Positions 1-11,256 of a DNA stretch of 43,538 nucleotides are shown piece by piece. The position numbers and the translations under genes are program-made. Source of the stretch: Clostridia bacterium (GTDB taxonomy: Bacteria; Bacillota; DULZ01); contig DULZ01000096.1 in NCBI GenBank assembly GCA_012840125.1, positions 1 through 43,538 of the forward strand, given 5' to 3'. Within the stretch, counting starts at the first letter, position 1. Every line of letters begins with the position of its first letter. Under the pieces are notes generated by a model. The model was not told the origin of the DNA and ran no database searches. It saw only the letters and a list, made by a program, of their open reading frames with translations.

Positions 1-53
1 AACACTATTATAACCAGGGGAAATTTGACGGAAGACTGACTATCAGTGAATGA
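1..53 (+). CDS. 3' end of an upstream gene (possibly spoIID)
   Basis: The third forward frame is open from the window edge and ends at TGA 51-53, giving a 16-residue tail that begins HYYNQGKFDG. The stop lies 6 bases before the queA ATG, so it looks like the preceding gene of the same operon. SpoIID/LytB-domain proteins often end in a short tail containing HYY, and spoIID commonly precedes queA in Peptococcaceae, so a SpoIID-like protein is a guess. Too little sequence is visible to prove coding or family. Confidence 0.4.
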   Translation, partial: HYYNQGKFDGRLTISE

Positions 54-59
54 GGTACC

Positions 60-2223
<2,164 letters not shown>

Positions 2224-2285
2224 AAGGAATTAAACTACATATCACGAATTCCTAAACGAAAACTTGCAGAAAGGATGTTGGTATA

Positions 2286-2567
2286 GTGGAAGGTCTTGGT
2301 CAATGGGGTGGAACAATTATTTATTTGGCGGTATTTTTCGGCATCATCTATTTCTTGATGATTCGGCCGCAGCAGAAGCAGCAAAAACAGAGAATGGAAA
2401 TGCTGAATTCGGTTAAAGTGAACGACCGTATTGTTACTATCGGCGGTATGCACGGCCGGATCACCAAAATCAAAGACGATGTCATCACTGTTCGCATAGC
2501 TGATAAAGTGGAAGTGGAAATGGAAAAGCAGGCTATCGGGCGGGTTATCAGCAATAAGGACAGTTAG
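2286..2567 (+). CDS. yajC: Preprotein translocase subunit YajC
   Basis: Small accessory membrane protein of the Sec translocon that associates with SecD-SecF. The 93-residue product has one N-terminal transmembrane segment (about residues 8-24), the diagnostic FLMIRPQQKQQKQ motif directly after it, and a small soluble domain with VKVNDRIVTIGGMHGRI. The start is GTG, with AAAGGA about 10 bases upstream. It closes the queA-tgt-yajC operon and is followed by a strong hairpin terminator. secD-secF lie 900 bases downstream, separated by a toxin-antitoxin-like pair. Confidence 0.93.
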   Translation: MEGLGQWGGTIIYLAVFFGIIYFLMIRPQQKQQKQRMEMLNSVKVNDRIVTIGGMHGRITKIKDDVITVRIADKVEVEMEKQAIGRVISNKDS

Positions 2568-2574
2568 AAACGGG

Positions 2575-2650
2575 CGGTCTCGTGAGCTTATTCCCGGACA
2601 CGAACTTTCAAGCAGAAAGCGAGGGCGGGATAAGCATCGAGACCGTTTTT
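2575..2650 (+). terminator. Large hairpin terminator after yajC
   Basis: CGGTCTCG (2575-2582) pairs with CGAGACCG (2638-2645). Inside it, GCTTAT and CCCG pair with CGGG and ATAAGC, and a small CTTTC/GAAAG stem sits in the loop. Five T follow at 2646-2650. The roughly 18-bp two-part stem is longer than most intrinsic terminators in this window. Confidence 0.8.
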
Positions 2651-2661
2651 GTTGACAGCTA

Positions 2662-2679
2662 CCTGCATAATTAGGCAGG
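2662..2679. promoter_or_regulatory. CCTGC/GCAGG dyad upstream of the toxin-antitoxin-like pair
   Basis: Five-base inverted repeat with an 8-base spacer (2662-2666 and 2675-2679), just after a TTGACA at 2652-2657. It could be an operator for the downstream pair. No convincing -10 at 17 bases was found, so this is weak. Confidence 0.25.
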
Positions 2680-2760
2680 AAATTACAATAGGAGTCAAAG
2701 GGATTCTGGCAAGTATATCCAATTATTCTATTAACTTGTTTTTGCAGCAGGGGTGATATC

Positions 2761-2925
2761 ATGTCGTGGTTGGTTAGACTATTTGGATTCAAAGAAGAAT
2801 TTGCTGAGAAATACGCCAGGGATTACACCAAGGCTGTTATGTGGGGCATTGGTGTGGAAAGTGTGTGGAATGAAACGGAAAACAGGGCCTTTCTTAGTTT
2901 GGAAGAATCCGGGGAGGGAGGTTGA
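2761..2925 (+). CDS. 54-residue protein, candidate antitoxin of the MazF-like toxin
   Basis: Reads from ATG 2761, with a weak ribosome site (GGGGTGAT about 5 bases upstream), to TGA 2923-2925, and its stop shares a base with the next ATG. The product starts MSWLVRLFGFKEEF and is largely charged and helical in character; it ends in a Glu/Gly-rich tail. I do not recognise the family: it is neither an obvious AbrB/MazE barrel nor a clear ribbon-helix-helix protein. The one-base overlap with a PemK/MazF-like toxin gene, and the usual antitoxin-then-toxin order, suggest an antitoxin role by position only. Confidence 0.55.
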   Translation: MSWLVRLFGFKEEFAEKYARDYTKAVMWGIGVESVWNETENRAFLSLEESGEGG

Positions 2926-3347
2926 TGCTGCGGCTGCCTCGCAGTAGAGTGTCCATTAAAAGAGGTGACCTGTTTTCTATCCAATTAGGAACCAACGAGG
3001 ATGGGCGGGATTTTTACCGCCCGGTTCTGGTCATCCAAAATGATATCGGCAACCGGTACTGCAATTCTGTCATTGTAGTTCCCCTGTCCTATAAATTGCG
3101 TGCGAAACACTTGTTTTTCGGCGTGCTGGTGAAAAGCACCCCGCAGACAGGCCTTATTCACGATGCAGTGGCTGTCCTTTCACAAATTCGCACGGTGGAG
3201 AAATCATATTTTTCCAATGATAACTACTTGGGCCGGGTGGACAGCCAAACCATGGAGAAAATCGACCAGTGCCTGGCCTTGAGCCTAGGGCTAAGCACCC
3301 TGCAAAAACTGCAAGACCGTTTTCCCAGCCAAGTAGAGTCTTCTTGA
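2925..3347 (+). CDS. PemK/MazF-family toxin-like endoribonuclease
   Basis: About 140 residues. The N-terminal IKRGDLFSIQLG, the RPVLVIQNDIGNRY block near residues 30-45 and the following VIVVPLS strand match the conserved face of PemK/MazF ribonucleases, which cleave mRNA at specific short sites. The start is taken as ATG 2925, overlapping the 54-residue gene by one base; a TTG three bases earlier is possible. The C-terminal MEKIDQCLALSLGL also fits the family. The pair interrupts the usual yajC-secD adjacency and has terminators on both sides, consistent with an independently acquired toxin-antitoxin module. Confidence 0.85.
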   Translation: MLRLPRSRVSIKRGDLFSIQLGTNEDGRDFYRPVLVIQNDIGNRYCNSVIVVPLSYKLRAKHLFFGVLVKSTPQTGLIHDAVAVLSQIRTVEKSYFSNDNYLGRVDSQTMEKIDQCLALSLGLSTLQKLQDRFPSQVESS

Positions 3348-3352
3348 GGTAC

Positions 3353-3385
3353 AAAGGAGCCGGCCTCGCCGGCTTCTTTGCTGTT
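3353..3385 (+). terminator. Intrinsic terminator after the MazF-like gene
   Basis: GCCGGC (3358-3363) and GCCGGC (3367-3372) pair around a CTC loop, with flanking AAAG/CTTT extending the stem and a T-rich stretch after it. Confidence 0.7.
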
Positions 3386-3405
3386 TGCCCTTGCCCCGGC
3401 TTTCA

Positions 3406-3434
3406 TTGACAACGCAGATCCTGAGGTTTATAAT
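3406..3434 (+). promoter_or_regulatory. Consensus sigma-A promoter for secD-secF
   Basis: TTGACA (3406-3411), 17-base spacer, TATAAT (3429-3434): a perfect consensus. The expected start near 3441 lies almost at the ATG 3443, which supports the downstream TTG as the real secD start. Confidence 0.88.
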
Positions 3435-3478
3435 TTTAAAGTATGGAATCATTAATGGGTGTTAAGGAGGGGAACCTA

Positions 3479-4717
3479 TTGCGACCGGGAGGAGTAACAA
3501 AGCTTGCAGTTGTTATTATAGCCATCATTGCCCTCGGTTTATTTGCGTTCCAACCCCTCGTTACCGGCCTTGATTTGGGTTTGGATTTGCGGGGTGGTGT
3601 GCAGGTTACTTTGCAAGCGGTGGAAAAACCGGGAGAAAAAGTAACACGTGAGCAAATGCAGCAGCTGCAGGCGGTGATCAGGGAAAGAGTTGACCAGTTA
3701 GGCATATCCGAGCCCAGGATTCAAATCGCCGGCGCCGACAGGTTAATTGTAGAGCTGGCTGGCATAGAGGACCCGGAAGAAGCTGTAGAACTCATCGGTA
3801 AGACTGCCATGTTGGAGTTCAAGAAAGCCGACGGTACAGTGATCCTGAAGGGCGACCAACTTCAGGATGCCAGGGCCGGGCATGATCCCAGGGATAACAG
3901 TCCTATGATCAGTTTGAAGTTTAATTCCCAAGGAGCCAAAGCTTTTGCAGACGCCACTGCTGAGGCAGCCAAGTACCCCCAAGGTGATCCTAGGCGGTAT
4001 ATTGCTATCTATCTCGACAACCAGTTAATTTCTAATCCCCATGTGAACGAGCCCATCGCCAATGGACAGGCTGTAATCAGCGGTGGGTTTGAGAGTTTTG
4101 AGGAAGCGGCTAATTTAGCCGCATTGCTCAGAGGCGGAGCTTTGCCGGTTGAAACGGAAGTGATCGCCAAGCAGACTGTGGGACCCACGTTAGGACTGGA
4201 ATCCTTAAATAAGAGCAAGACGGCCATTGTGGTGGGCTTAACCGCCATCGGCTTGTTCTTATTGCTGGTATACCGTGTACCGGGAATTGTGGCAAATCTA
4301 TCCTTAATAGTCTACGGAATTATTGTGCTGGGAGCCCTTTATCTCCTAAAGGCGGTGCTCACATTGCCCGGTATTGCCGGTCTACTGCTGTCGGTAGGTA
4401 TGGCGGTAGATGCCAATATCCTGATCTATGAGCGGATCAAAGAGGAACTGAGAAATGGGAAGACGCTGCGGGCCGCCGTGGAAGCGGGCTTCAAGAGAGC
4501 TTTCTGGACGATTTTCGATGCTAACTTAACCACATTAATTGCCGCAGCTATTCTGTACTATTTGGGTTCCGGTCCCATCCGTGGGTTTGCCGTGACCCTG
4601 AGTATCGGTATCATCGCCAGTATGTTCACCGCTATCACTTTGACCAGGTGGCTGCTGCGCTTGACCGTCCAATCAGGCTTGTTTAACAAGCTATCATTTT
4701 ATGGGGTGAGGAGGTAG
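3479..4717 (+). CDS. secD: Protein translocase subunit SecD
   Basis: Membrane protein of the RND-like SecDF complex that uses the proton gradient to finish protein export. About 412 residues: an N-terminal membrane segment, then DLGLDLRGGVQVTLQA, the large extracytoplasmic P1 domain, and a C-terminal five-helix bundle with GLLLSVGMAVDANILIYERIKEEL. I choose TTG 3479 because AAGGAGG (3464-3470) sits 8 bases upstream. ATG 3443 is only a couple of bases after the predicted transcription start. Followed 5 bases later by secF. Confidence 0.94.
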   Translation: MRPGGVTKLAVVIIAIIALGLFAFQPLVTGLDLGLDLRGGVQVTLQAVEKPGEKVTREQMQQLQAVIRERVDQLGISEPRIQIAGADRLIVELAGIEDPEEAVELIGKTAMLEFKKADGTVILKGDQLQDARAGHDPRDNSPMISLKFNSQGAKAFADATAEAAKYPQGDPRRYIAIYLDNQLISNPHVNEPIANGQAVISGGFESFEEAANLAALLRGGALPVETEVIAKQTVGPTLGLESLNKSKTAIVVGLTAIGLFLLLVYRVPGIVANLSLIVYGIIVLGALYLLKAVLTLPGIAGLLLSVGMAVDANILIYERIKEELRNGKTLRAAVEAGFKRAFWTIFDANLTTLIAAAILYYLGSGPIRGFAVTLSIGIIASMFTAITLTRWLLRLTVQSGLFNKLSFYGVRR

Positions 4718-4722
4718 CCGTC

Positions 4723-5604
4723 ATGTCAGTGATTCAGAACCGAAAAATCTGGTACGCCATTTCCTTGATCCTCCTCCTGGCTGGGTTCATTTCCCTGGGA
4801 ATTCAAGGTTTTAATAAAGGAATTGATTTTACATCCGGGAACGTGCTGCAAATTGAATTTGAAGACGTTATTTCCACGCAGCAAGTTGAGGCTGTATTAG
4901 ATGCTCAGGGCTTGACAGGGTATTCTATTCAAGCGGCGGGTGACGGATCGGATTATATTATCCGGACCAAAGAAATGACGGAAGCACAGAATAGAGAGCT
5001 GCTGGCGGCTTTCGAGGAAAAGTTGGGTGAGCTTACAGTTAAGCAAAACCAGAAAGTCGGGGCAGTTATAGGCCGGGAATTGACCAGAAATGCCATCATG
5101 GCGCTGGCGATTGCCTCGGTGCTGATGATCATTTACATTTCTTTTCGTTTCCAAGCGGCTTATGGTATCGTCGCCATTCTGGCGCTGCTGCATGACGTGT
5201 TAGTTACGGCCGGACTGTTTTCCATTTTTCAAATTGAAATCGACAGCACTTTTGTGGCGGCATTGCTCACTATCGTCGGTTATTCCATCAACAATACCAT
5301 CGTCATTTTTGACCGGATCCGGGAGAATCTCAGTTTTGACAAGAAACTGCCCTTTGACGTCTTGGTGGACAACAGCATCAAGCAGACCCTTGTCCGTTGC
5401 ATCAATACGGCAATGACTGTGATATTTGCCCTGCTGGCGTTGATTTTCCTGGGAGGGGCCACTACTAAACTGTTTGCCTTGGCCTTGTTGACGGGTACCG
5501 TAGTTGGCACCTATTCATCCATTCTTATTTCTACTTCTCTATTGTATGACTTTCAAACGAAAGTCTTTGCCAATTTTAAAGTAAAACATGCTAATGCTCG
5601 CTAA
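4723..5604 (+). CDS. secF: Protein translocase subunit SecF
   Basis: Partner of SecD in the export motor. The 293-residue product has an N-terminal transmembrane segment, the GIDFTSGNVLQIEF motif, a short periplasmic-type domain and the helix bundle with GYSINNTIVIFDRIREN. ATG 4723 follows GAGGAGGT. SecD and SecF are separate genes here, as in many Clostridia, rather than the fused SecDF of Bacillus. Confidence 0.95.
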   Translation: MSVIQNRKIWYAISLILLLAGFISLGIQGFNKGIDFTSGNVLQIEFEDVISTQQVEAVLDAQGLTGYSIQAAGDGSDYIIRTKEMTEAQNRELLAAFEEKLGELTVKQNQKVGAVIGRELTRNAIMALAIASVLMIIYISFRFQAAYGIVAILALLHDVLVTAGLFSIFQIEIDSTFVAALLTIVGYSINNTIVIFDRIRENLSFDKKLPFDVLVDNSIKQTLVRCINTAMTVIFALLALIFLGGATTKLFALALLTGTVVGTYSSILISTSLLYDFQTKVFANFKVKHANAR

Positions 5605-5605
5605 G

Positions 5606-5632
5606 AAAGCCAGCCGGCAAGGCTGGTTTTTT
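5606..5632 (+). terminator. Intrinsic terminator after secF
   Basis: CCAGCC (5610-5615) pairs with GGCTGG (5621-5626) around GGCAA, with A/T pairs extending the base, then six T. Confidence 0.8.
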
Positions 5633-5653
5633 CATGCAGGAAAATCCTCCCCC

Positions 5654-6037
5654 ATGTCGAATAATGCTAAAAACCAAAAAGGAGTGTTACTTCTGGTACA
5701 GGTATACTGGGTTACGGCGTTGCTGTTTGCTTTGATGGTGGCTGTTTTTGCGGTGCAGAATGCGGAAACGGTTAATATCCGGCTCTTGTATTGGCAGTTT
5801 CAGGACATTTCCCTGGTGCTGGTCATCCTGGGTTCAGCTGCCGTCGGAGCTTTATTGCTGTTTATCTTGGGCAGTATCAAACAGTTCAGTTTGATGCTGC
5901 GGCTAAAGGAAGCGGAGAACAAGATTCGCAAGCTGGAAAACCAATTGAAGGAACTGCAGGCCAGTACACCGCCACCCCAGGCTGAGGAATCCAAGCAAAG
6001 CCAACCGGGCGACATGACCTCCCAGTCCCTTTTATGA
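5654..6037 (+). CDS. LapA-domain (DUF1049) small membrane protein
   Basis: About 127 residues from ATG 5654. Two transmembrane segments, around residues 14-36 and 47-70, bracket AVQNAETVNIRLLYWQF, the signature of the lipopolysaccharide-assembly LapA/DUF1049 family. A coiled-coil stretch (LRLKEAENKIRKLENQLKEL) and a polar Pro/Gln-rich tail follow. The start is uncertain: ATG 5654 has little ribosome site, while AAAAAGGAG (676-684 of the 5 kb block) would favour a CTG at 5693. Its role in Gram-positives is unknown. It stands between two terminators and appears monocistronic. Confidence 0.75.
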   Translation: MSNNAKNQKGVLLLVQVYWVTALLFALMVAVFAVQNAETVNIRLLYWQFQDISLVLVILGSAAVGALLLFILGSIKQFSLMLRLKEAENKIRKLENQLKELQASTPPPQAEESKQSQPGDMTSQSLL

Positions 6038-6078
6038 ATCATTCCGGTTTGGTCAAAATCCGGCAATTTTCTTTACAG

Positions 6079-6102
6079 GCTGTCTGAACAGACAGCTTTT
6101 CT
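6079..6102 (+). terminator. Intrinsic terminator after the LapA-like gene
   Basis: GCTGTCTG (6079-6086) pairs perfectly with CAGACAGC (6089-6096) across an AA loop, followed by TTTT. Confidence 0.85.
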
Positions 6103-6119
6103 ATTTACCTGAAGTCTGC

Positions 6120-6148
6120 TTGCACCTAGGAAATGGTTATTCTATAAT
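6120..6148 (+). promoter_or_regulatory. Sigma-A promoter for recJ
   Basis: TTGCAC (6120-6125), 17-base spacer, TATAAT (6143-6148). The predicted start near 6155 gives a very short leader before the recJ ribosome site. Confidence 0.8.
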
Positions 6149-6168
6149 GGTTGCATGGAGGAAAGTCG

Positions 6169-9051
6169 ATGAATATCAGAAATACAAAATGGCACCTGCC
6201 CTCTTTCGACTGGCATGCCGTGGCTGGGTTAGTCCGGGAACTGTCGATTTCGCCGATTACCGCCAAGGTATTGCTTAACAGGGGTATTGCGACTGCAGAA
6301 GAGGGCCGTGTTTTTTTTAATGGCACGCTGTCTGACCTGAGTTCTCCCTGGGATTTGCCGGGCATGGAGGCAGCGGTGCAGCGGATTGTGCGTGGCATCA
6401 GGGCAAAAGAAAAAACACTGGTCTTCGGTGATTATGATGTAGACGGCATCACAGCCACTGCCATGGTGGTTTCCTTTCTTAAGCACCTTGACGTCCCCGT
6501 TGGATACTATATACCGGAACGGTCAGCAGGCTATGGATTAACCTTGGAGGCGCTGCAAGATATCCACCGGCAGGGTTACAGCTTGATTATTACCGTTGAT
6601 TGTGGCATTTCGGCCACGGCGGAAATAGCTTATGGTAGGAAGCTGGGTTTAGATTTTGTCATCACGGATCACCACGAGCCGGGGGATATGCTTCCGGATT
6701 GTGAAGCGGTCATCAATCCAAAAGCCGGTTGCTGCCGGCACCAGGCAAGGGAACTGGCCGGGGTAGGGGTAGCTTTCAAGCTCCTCCAAGGGCTGGCGGA
6801 GAGGCTGGGTTTGGCCCCGGAGAGCCTTTTCAGCTACTTGGATTTGGTGACATTAGGTACCATAGCTGATGTGGTGCCCTTGGTGGGCGAAAACCGCATC
6901 ATTGTCAAAAACGGTCTGGCTTTGTTGCAAGATTCCGGGAGAACCGGTGTCAGAGCCTTGCTGGAGGCGGTCGGTGTCGGCGACGGGCAGTTGACACCTA
7001 ACCAGGTAGCATATGCTTTGGCTCCACGGTTGAATGCAGCCGGAAGAATGGCCTCGCCCCTTATCGCTTTGGAAATGCTTTTGACCCATTCGGTGCAAAG
7101 AGCGAGAGAGCTGGCTTTGAAGCTGAACGAACTTAATGCCACCCGCCAGCTGCTGGTGCAGCAAGTCATGCAAGAAGCACTGGCCATGATTGAGCAGGAA
7201 GCCGGAGCCTGGCTGCAGCCGGTAACGGTTCTGGCTTCTCCCTTGTGGCATCCCGGTGTTATTGGGATTGTGGCGGCAAAGCTGGCGGATATGCTTTTTA
7301 AGCCGGTGATCCTGTTAACTGTCGAAGGTGAATTAGCTAAGGGGTCAGGCCGCAGCGTTCCCGGTTTTGACCTTTTTCAGGGCATCCGGCATTGCCAGGA
7401 CTTGTTGGTAAAAGCCGGCGGGCATTCCCAAGCAGTGGGACTGACCGTGGCGTTGGAGCACCTGGAAGAATTCCGGGAGAGAATCAATTGTTTCGCCGCT
7501 GAGGTGTTAAAGACTACCAGGTTGGAACCAACCCTGCCCATTGAAGCTGAGGTGCTGCCGGGCCAATTGGACTTCCAACTGCTGGATGAGCTGGCACAAT
7601 TGCAGCCATTTGGGTACGGGAATCCGGAACCGGTGTTAGCTTTACGGTCTACCATCATCAGAGACTGTCGTACCGTCGGTAAAGAGGGAGAGCATTTAAA
7701 GTTTCAAGTCCTGGCGGGCCAGGAAGCTCTTGACGGTATCGGCTTTAACATGGCGGCGGTACTGAAGGAGCTGGACTTAACGGGTCCGGTGGACTTGGCT
7801 TTTCGCCTGCAGCGGAATCTATGGAACGGCCAGGCGAAGTTGCAGCTGGTCCTGGAAGATATTAAACCCTGCCGGGAAACAAAGCCCCGGGTGAATGCTA
7901 TGTGTTTAGACACCGGGGCAGGACCGGTTGAAGCCGGCGGCCCTGTCCACCGGTGCCGGCATGGGGAGGAACAGTTCCGGCGCCTGGTGCAGCTTATTTT
8001 AGAAACAGTGCAAGCAGGAGCGCCGGTTTACCTGGTCTTTCCGACCCAGCGCGTATTAGCCCTTTATGAAAGACTTTTAACCGACGTCTTGGTCAAATAC
8101 GATGTTACTTGCGGGCGTTATCATAATGGACGTCAACAGAACCCCCCGGAGCAGGTCCGGGTTTTATTAGCCGCGGGGCACCTATTGGATCCCCCACCGG
8201 GGGCCAAAGTGGTGCAACTGGCCTATCCTGATTGGGATGATGGGATTGGAGCAGGACATGAAGAAGCGGGAACAGTATTAGGCTTTAAAGAGCCGGCGCC
8301 GGGAGCACTCGCTTTTGTGCGGGAACCAATTCCGGCCCGGGGGAAATTGACTTTCTTAAAGGATTTATGCACCGAATGGTCAGGTCCCTTATTCATCTAC
8401 ACCAACCGGTTAAACCAAGTCACCTATTTGTACCAGCAGCTGCGGCTGCTGCTGCCGGAAAGGAAACAAAGGATTTGGTATTATCATCATAACCTGAGTT
8501 TTACCCAAAAGGAATTGGTCCTTAACGCCGTTTCCCACGGTTTAGCTGAGATAGTGGTTGCTAATGAGTTTCTTGAATTCCTGATCCCTGAACGTTATGG
8601 GGCAGGCACCCGCATCCTTTTGGATGCCCCTTACAGTGTGGAAGAGTTGTACCTGAAAACACGACCGGCCAGACCGGGCATGACAGTGTACGGGGTTTGG
8701 GACTGGGAGGAATTATGCCGCAACGAATTGACTTTACAGGCGATTTTCCCGGAAGAACCCCTTTTGGAAGGACTGCTGTTTGCTTTAAAGGAACTGAGTC
8801 CCAGCCTGGAGGAGGATCCGGCGGCAGTGGTAAAAGAGATGCGGCTTAAGTTCTCCAGTATTCAAGCACCCACCGTACAGTTTGGCTTGGATATCCTGCG
8901 TGAAATCAGCGAATGCCCGGACATTACTTTAGATTATCACCAGACCCGGGTTTATCAAGCAGCCCAGAAAGAAAAAAGAGCTTTCGCCAAACTAAAACAC
9001 TTGGAGCAAACGGGCGATTACACTGCCTACCTTTTCCGGGGTGCGCCTTGA
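6169..9051 (+). CDS. recJ: Single-stranded-DNA-specific exonuclease RecJ with long C-terminal extension
   Basis: 5'-3' single-strand DNA exonuclease used in recombinational and mismatch repair. About 960 residues from ATG 6169, with GGAGGA 7 bases upstream; an upstream ATG at 6151 lacks a ribosome site. The DHH-family motifs are intact: GDYDVDG near 87, VDCGIS near 143, DHH near 166, TIADVVPL near 230, RLNAAGRM near 287 and the DHHA1 block with GGHSQAVG near 417, then an OB-fold region to about 570. The last 390 residues are longer than in most RecJ and contain a stretch resembling motifs IV-VI of RecQ-type helicases, without a Walker A motif. Confidence 0.94.
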   Translation: MNIRNTKWHLPSFDWHAVAGLVRELSISPITAKVLLNRGIATAEEGRVFFNGTLSDLSSPWDLPGMEAAVQRIVRGIRAKEKTLVFGDYDVDGITATAMVVSFLKHLDVPVGYYIPERSAGYGLTLEALQDIHRQGYSLIITVDCGISATAEIAYGRKLGLDFVITDHHEPGDMLPDCEAVINPKAGCCRHQARELAGVGVAFKLLQGLAERLGLAPESLFSYLDLVTLGTIADVVPLVGENRIIVKNGLALLQDSGRTGVRALLEAVGVGDGQLTPNQVAYALAPRLNAAGRMASPLIALEMLLTHSVQRARELALKLNELNATRQLLVQQVMQEALAMIEQEAGAWLQPVTVLASPLWHPGVIGIVAAKLADMLFKPVILLTVEGELAKGSGRSVPGFDLFQGIRHCQDLLVKAGGHSQAVGLTVALEHLEEFRERINCFAAEVLKTTRLEPTLPIEAEVLPGQLDFQLLDELAQLQPFGYGNPEPVLALRSTIIRDCRTVGKEGEHLKFQVLAGQEALDGIGFNMAAVLKELDLTGPVDLAFRLQRNLWNGQAKLQLVLEDIKPCRETKPRVNAMCLDTGAGPVEAGGPVHRCRHGEEQFRRLVQLILETVQAGAPVYLVFPTQRVLALYERLLTDVLVKYDVTCGRYHNGRQQNPPEQVRVLLAAGHLLDPPPGAKVVQLAYPDWDDGIGAGHEEAGTVLGFKEPAPGALAFVREPIPARGKLTFLKDLCTEWSGPLFIYTNRLNQVTYLYQQLRLLLPERKQRIWYYHHNLSFTQKELVLNAVSHGLAEIVVANEFLEFLIPERYGAGTRILLDAPYSVEELYLKTRPARPGMTVYGVWDWEELCRNELTLQAIFPEEPLLEGLLFALKELSPSLEEDPAAVVKEMRLKFSSIQAPTVQFGLDILREISECPDITLDYHQTRVYQAAQKEKRAFAKLKHLEQTGDYTAYLFRGAP

Positions 9052-9080
9052 GTTGACAGTCGACAAGGAGGTGGGGGTAG

Positions 9081-11243
9081 ATGCCGGAGCCCATTGACCA
9101 GCTGATTGAACAGATCAAAAGCTATAATCCCCAGGCCGATTGTGACAAGGTGAAAAGGGGATATGAGTATGCCTGCCGGGCTCATCAAGGGCAAAAGCGC
9201 AAATCCGGTGAAGATTATATCGTTCACCCGATGGGAGTGGCCAGAATCCTAGCCGAATTGCAGCTGGATGTTACCACCATCACCGCGGGACTGCTCCATG
9301 ACGTAGTGGAGGATACGGAAATCTCCCTGGGAGATATCAAAGCGGAATTTGGTGAAGAAGTAGCGCTGTTAGTAGATGGGGTCACCAAATTAAGCCGGAT
9401 TGAGTTTAAATCGAAAGAAGAGCAGCAGGTAGAAAACCTCCGCAAGATGTTCTTGGCCATGGCCAAAGATATCAGGGTGATCTTGATCAAATTGGCGGAC
9501 CGGCTGCATAACATGCGCACTTTGAAGTACCAGCCCCCTGAGAAACAGAAAGAGATCGCGGAAGAAACGGTAGAGATATTCGCCCCTCTGGCTCACCGTT
9601 TGGGTATTTTTAGGTTGAAATGGGAATTGGAAGACCTGTCCCTGCGCTATCTGGAGAAAGAGAAGTATTATGAGCTGGTGCAAGCCATTAACATGAAGCG
9701 GCAGGAGCGGGAAGCATATATTAACGAGGTTATCGCCGTTCTCCAGAAACAGCTGCAGGAAATGGGGATTGAAGCTGACATACAAGGGCGACCGAAGCAT
9801 TTTTACAGCATCTACAACAAGATGGTGAAACAGGGCAAGACCCTGAGCGAGATTTACGACCTGATTGCCGTGCGGGTGATTGTCAGCACCGTCAAGGACT
9901 GTTACGGAGTCCTAGGTGTAGTGCACAGCTTGTGGAAGCCCATTCCGGGCCGGTTCAAGGATTATATCGCCATGCCTAAACCCAACATGTATCAATCCCT
10001 GCATACTACGGTGATCGGCCCCCGGGGCGAACCCTTTGAGATCCAAATCCGGACCTGGGAAATGCACCGGACTTCCGAGTACGGCATCGCGGCCCACTGG
10101 CGTTACAAGGAAGGTTCTGCCCTTTCAGACCGGGAGTTTGAAGATAAACTGTCCTGGCTTAGGCAGTTGTTGGAATGGCAAAGGGAATTGCGGGATGCCC
10201 GGGAGTTTATGGACTCCCTGAAAATAGATCTATTCTCCGACCGGGTTTACGTCTTTACACCCAAGGGCGATGTGGTGGAGCTTTCCGCCGGCTCGGTACC
10301 CATTGATTTTGCTTACCGGGTGCATACCGACGTCGGTCACCGGTGTATCGGTGCTAAAGTTAACGGGCGCATTGTGCCCCTGGATTATGAATTGAAAACC
10401 GGAGATATTGTGGAAATCCTGACCTCCAAGACCGGCGCCCCGAGCCGGGATTGGCTTAATATCGTGAAAACCTCCCAGGCGAAGAATAGGATTAGGCAGT
10501 GGTTCAGAAAGGAAGAGCGGGAGGAGAACGTTAGCAAAGGACGGGAATTACTGGAAAGAGAAGCTAGGAAGCAAGGATTAACGGAGGAAGACTACAGGCT
10601 GACATATTTGGCCGAGGTGGCCAAGAAATTTAATTTCCAGGGAGTAGAGGAGCTGTATTTAGCCGTCAATGACGGTGTGATCACCGTTCCCCAGGTGCTC
10701 ATGAAGCTCCGGGAGATCAGCAAGAGTTCCAAAGGGGAAAGCGAAGAGGCTGCCCTGGCTGTTACTCCCAGTAAGGCCAACCGGAAACCATCAAAAGGTA
10801 TTAAAGTCAAAGGCATTGACAATGTGATGCTCAGGCTGTCCCGTTGCTGTAATCCTTTACCGGGAGATGATATCATCGGTTATGTGACCAGGGGAAGAGG
10901 CGTCTCCATTCACCGCACCGATTGTCCCAATATTACTCACTACCGGGCGGAAGACGCCGGGCGGCTGATCGAGGTTACCTGGGACGAGGAAGTTGACGGG
11001 ATTTTCCAAGTTCAATTGGAGGCCATCGCCATTGACCGGCCCCGGTTAGCGATGGATATTATGATGGCTGTGGCGGATACCAAGACGGTCATTAACGCCA
11101 TTAATGCGCGCAGCACCAAAGATAATCTTGCCACGGTAGACCTAAAGCTTGAAATCAGGGGCATGGAGCATTTAGAATATATTACCAACAAGATTAAGAA
11201 AGTACATGATGTCATCGAAGTAAAGAGGGTTACACCCAGTTAG
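9081..11243 (+). CDS. relA: Bifunctional (p)ppGpp synthetase/hydrolase Rel
   Basis: Makes and degrades the stringent-response alarmone (p)ppGpp. The 720-residue protein has the complete Rel layout: HD hydrolase domain (HPMGVARIL and HDVVEDT, about 49-75), synthetase domain with [20 protein letters not shown] (about 290-308), TGS domain (about 383-445), a conserved Cys-containing [10 protein letters not shown] region and a C-terminal ACT domain. The RFKD sequence is the RXKD motif of bifunctional enzymes. AAGGAGGTGG precedes ATG 9081. The apt gene often found between recJ and relA is absent. Confidence 0.96.
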   Translation: MPEPIDQLIEQIKSYNPQADCDKVKRGYEYACRAHQGQKRKSGEDYIVHPMGVARILAELQLDVTTITAGLLHDVVEDTEISLGDIKAEFGEEVALLVDGVTKLSRIEFKSKEEQQVENLRKMFLAMAKDIRVILIKLADRLHNMRTLKYQPPEKQKEIAEETVEIFAPLAHRLGIFRLKWELEDLSLRYLEKEKYYELVQAINMKRQEREAYINEVIAVLQKQLQEMGIEADIQGRPKHFYSIYNKMVKQGKTLSEIYDLIAVRVIVSTVKDCYGVLGVVHSLWKPIPGRFKDYIAMPKPNMYQSLHTTVIGPRGEPFEIQIRTWEMHRTSEYGIAAHWRYKEGSALSDREFEDKLSWLRQLLEWQRELRDAREFMDSLKIDLFSDRVYVFTPKGDVVELSAGSVPIDFAYRVHTDVGHRCIGAKVNGRIVPLDYELKTGDIVEILTSKTGAPSRDWLNIVKTSQAKNRIRQWFRKEEREENVSKGRELLEREARKQGLTEEDYRLTYLAEVAKKFNFQGVEELYLAVNDGVITVPQVLMKLREISKSSKGESEEAALAVTPSKANRKPSKGIKVKGIDNVMLRLSRCCNPLPGDDIIGYVTRGRGVSIHRTDCPNITHYRAEDAGRLIEVTWDEEVDGIFQVQLEAIAIDRPRLAMDIMMAVADTKTVINAINARSTKDNLATVDLKLEIRGMEHLEYITNKIKKVHDVIEVKRVTPS

Positions 11244-11256
11244 AGGAGTGTTGCGG

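Noticed and set aside
2753-2947. 64-codon frame overlapping the 54-residue gene
   Set aside because: Wrong frame relative to the ribosome site and low-complexity end; the overlapping 54-residue frame is coupled to the toxin gene.
5588-5653. Start of the LapA-like gene inside secF
   Set aside because: It would read through the secF terminator hairpin; a start at or after 5654 is more plausible.
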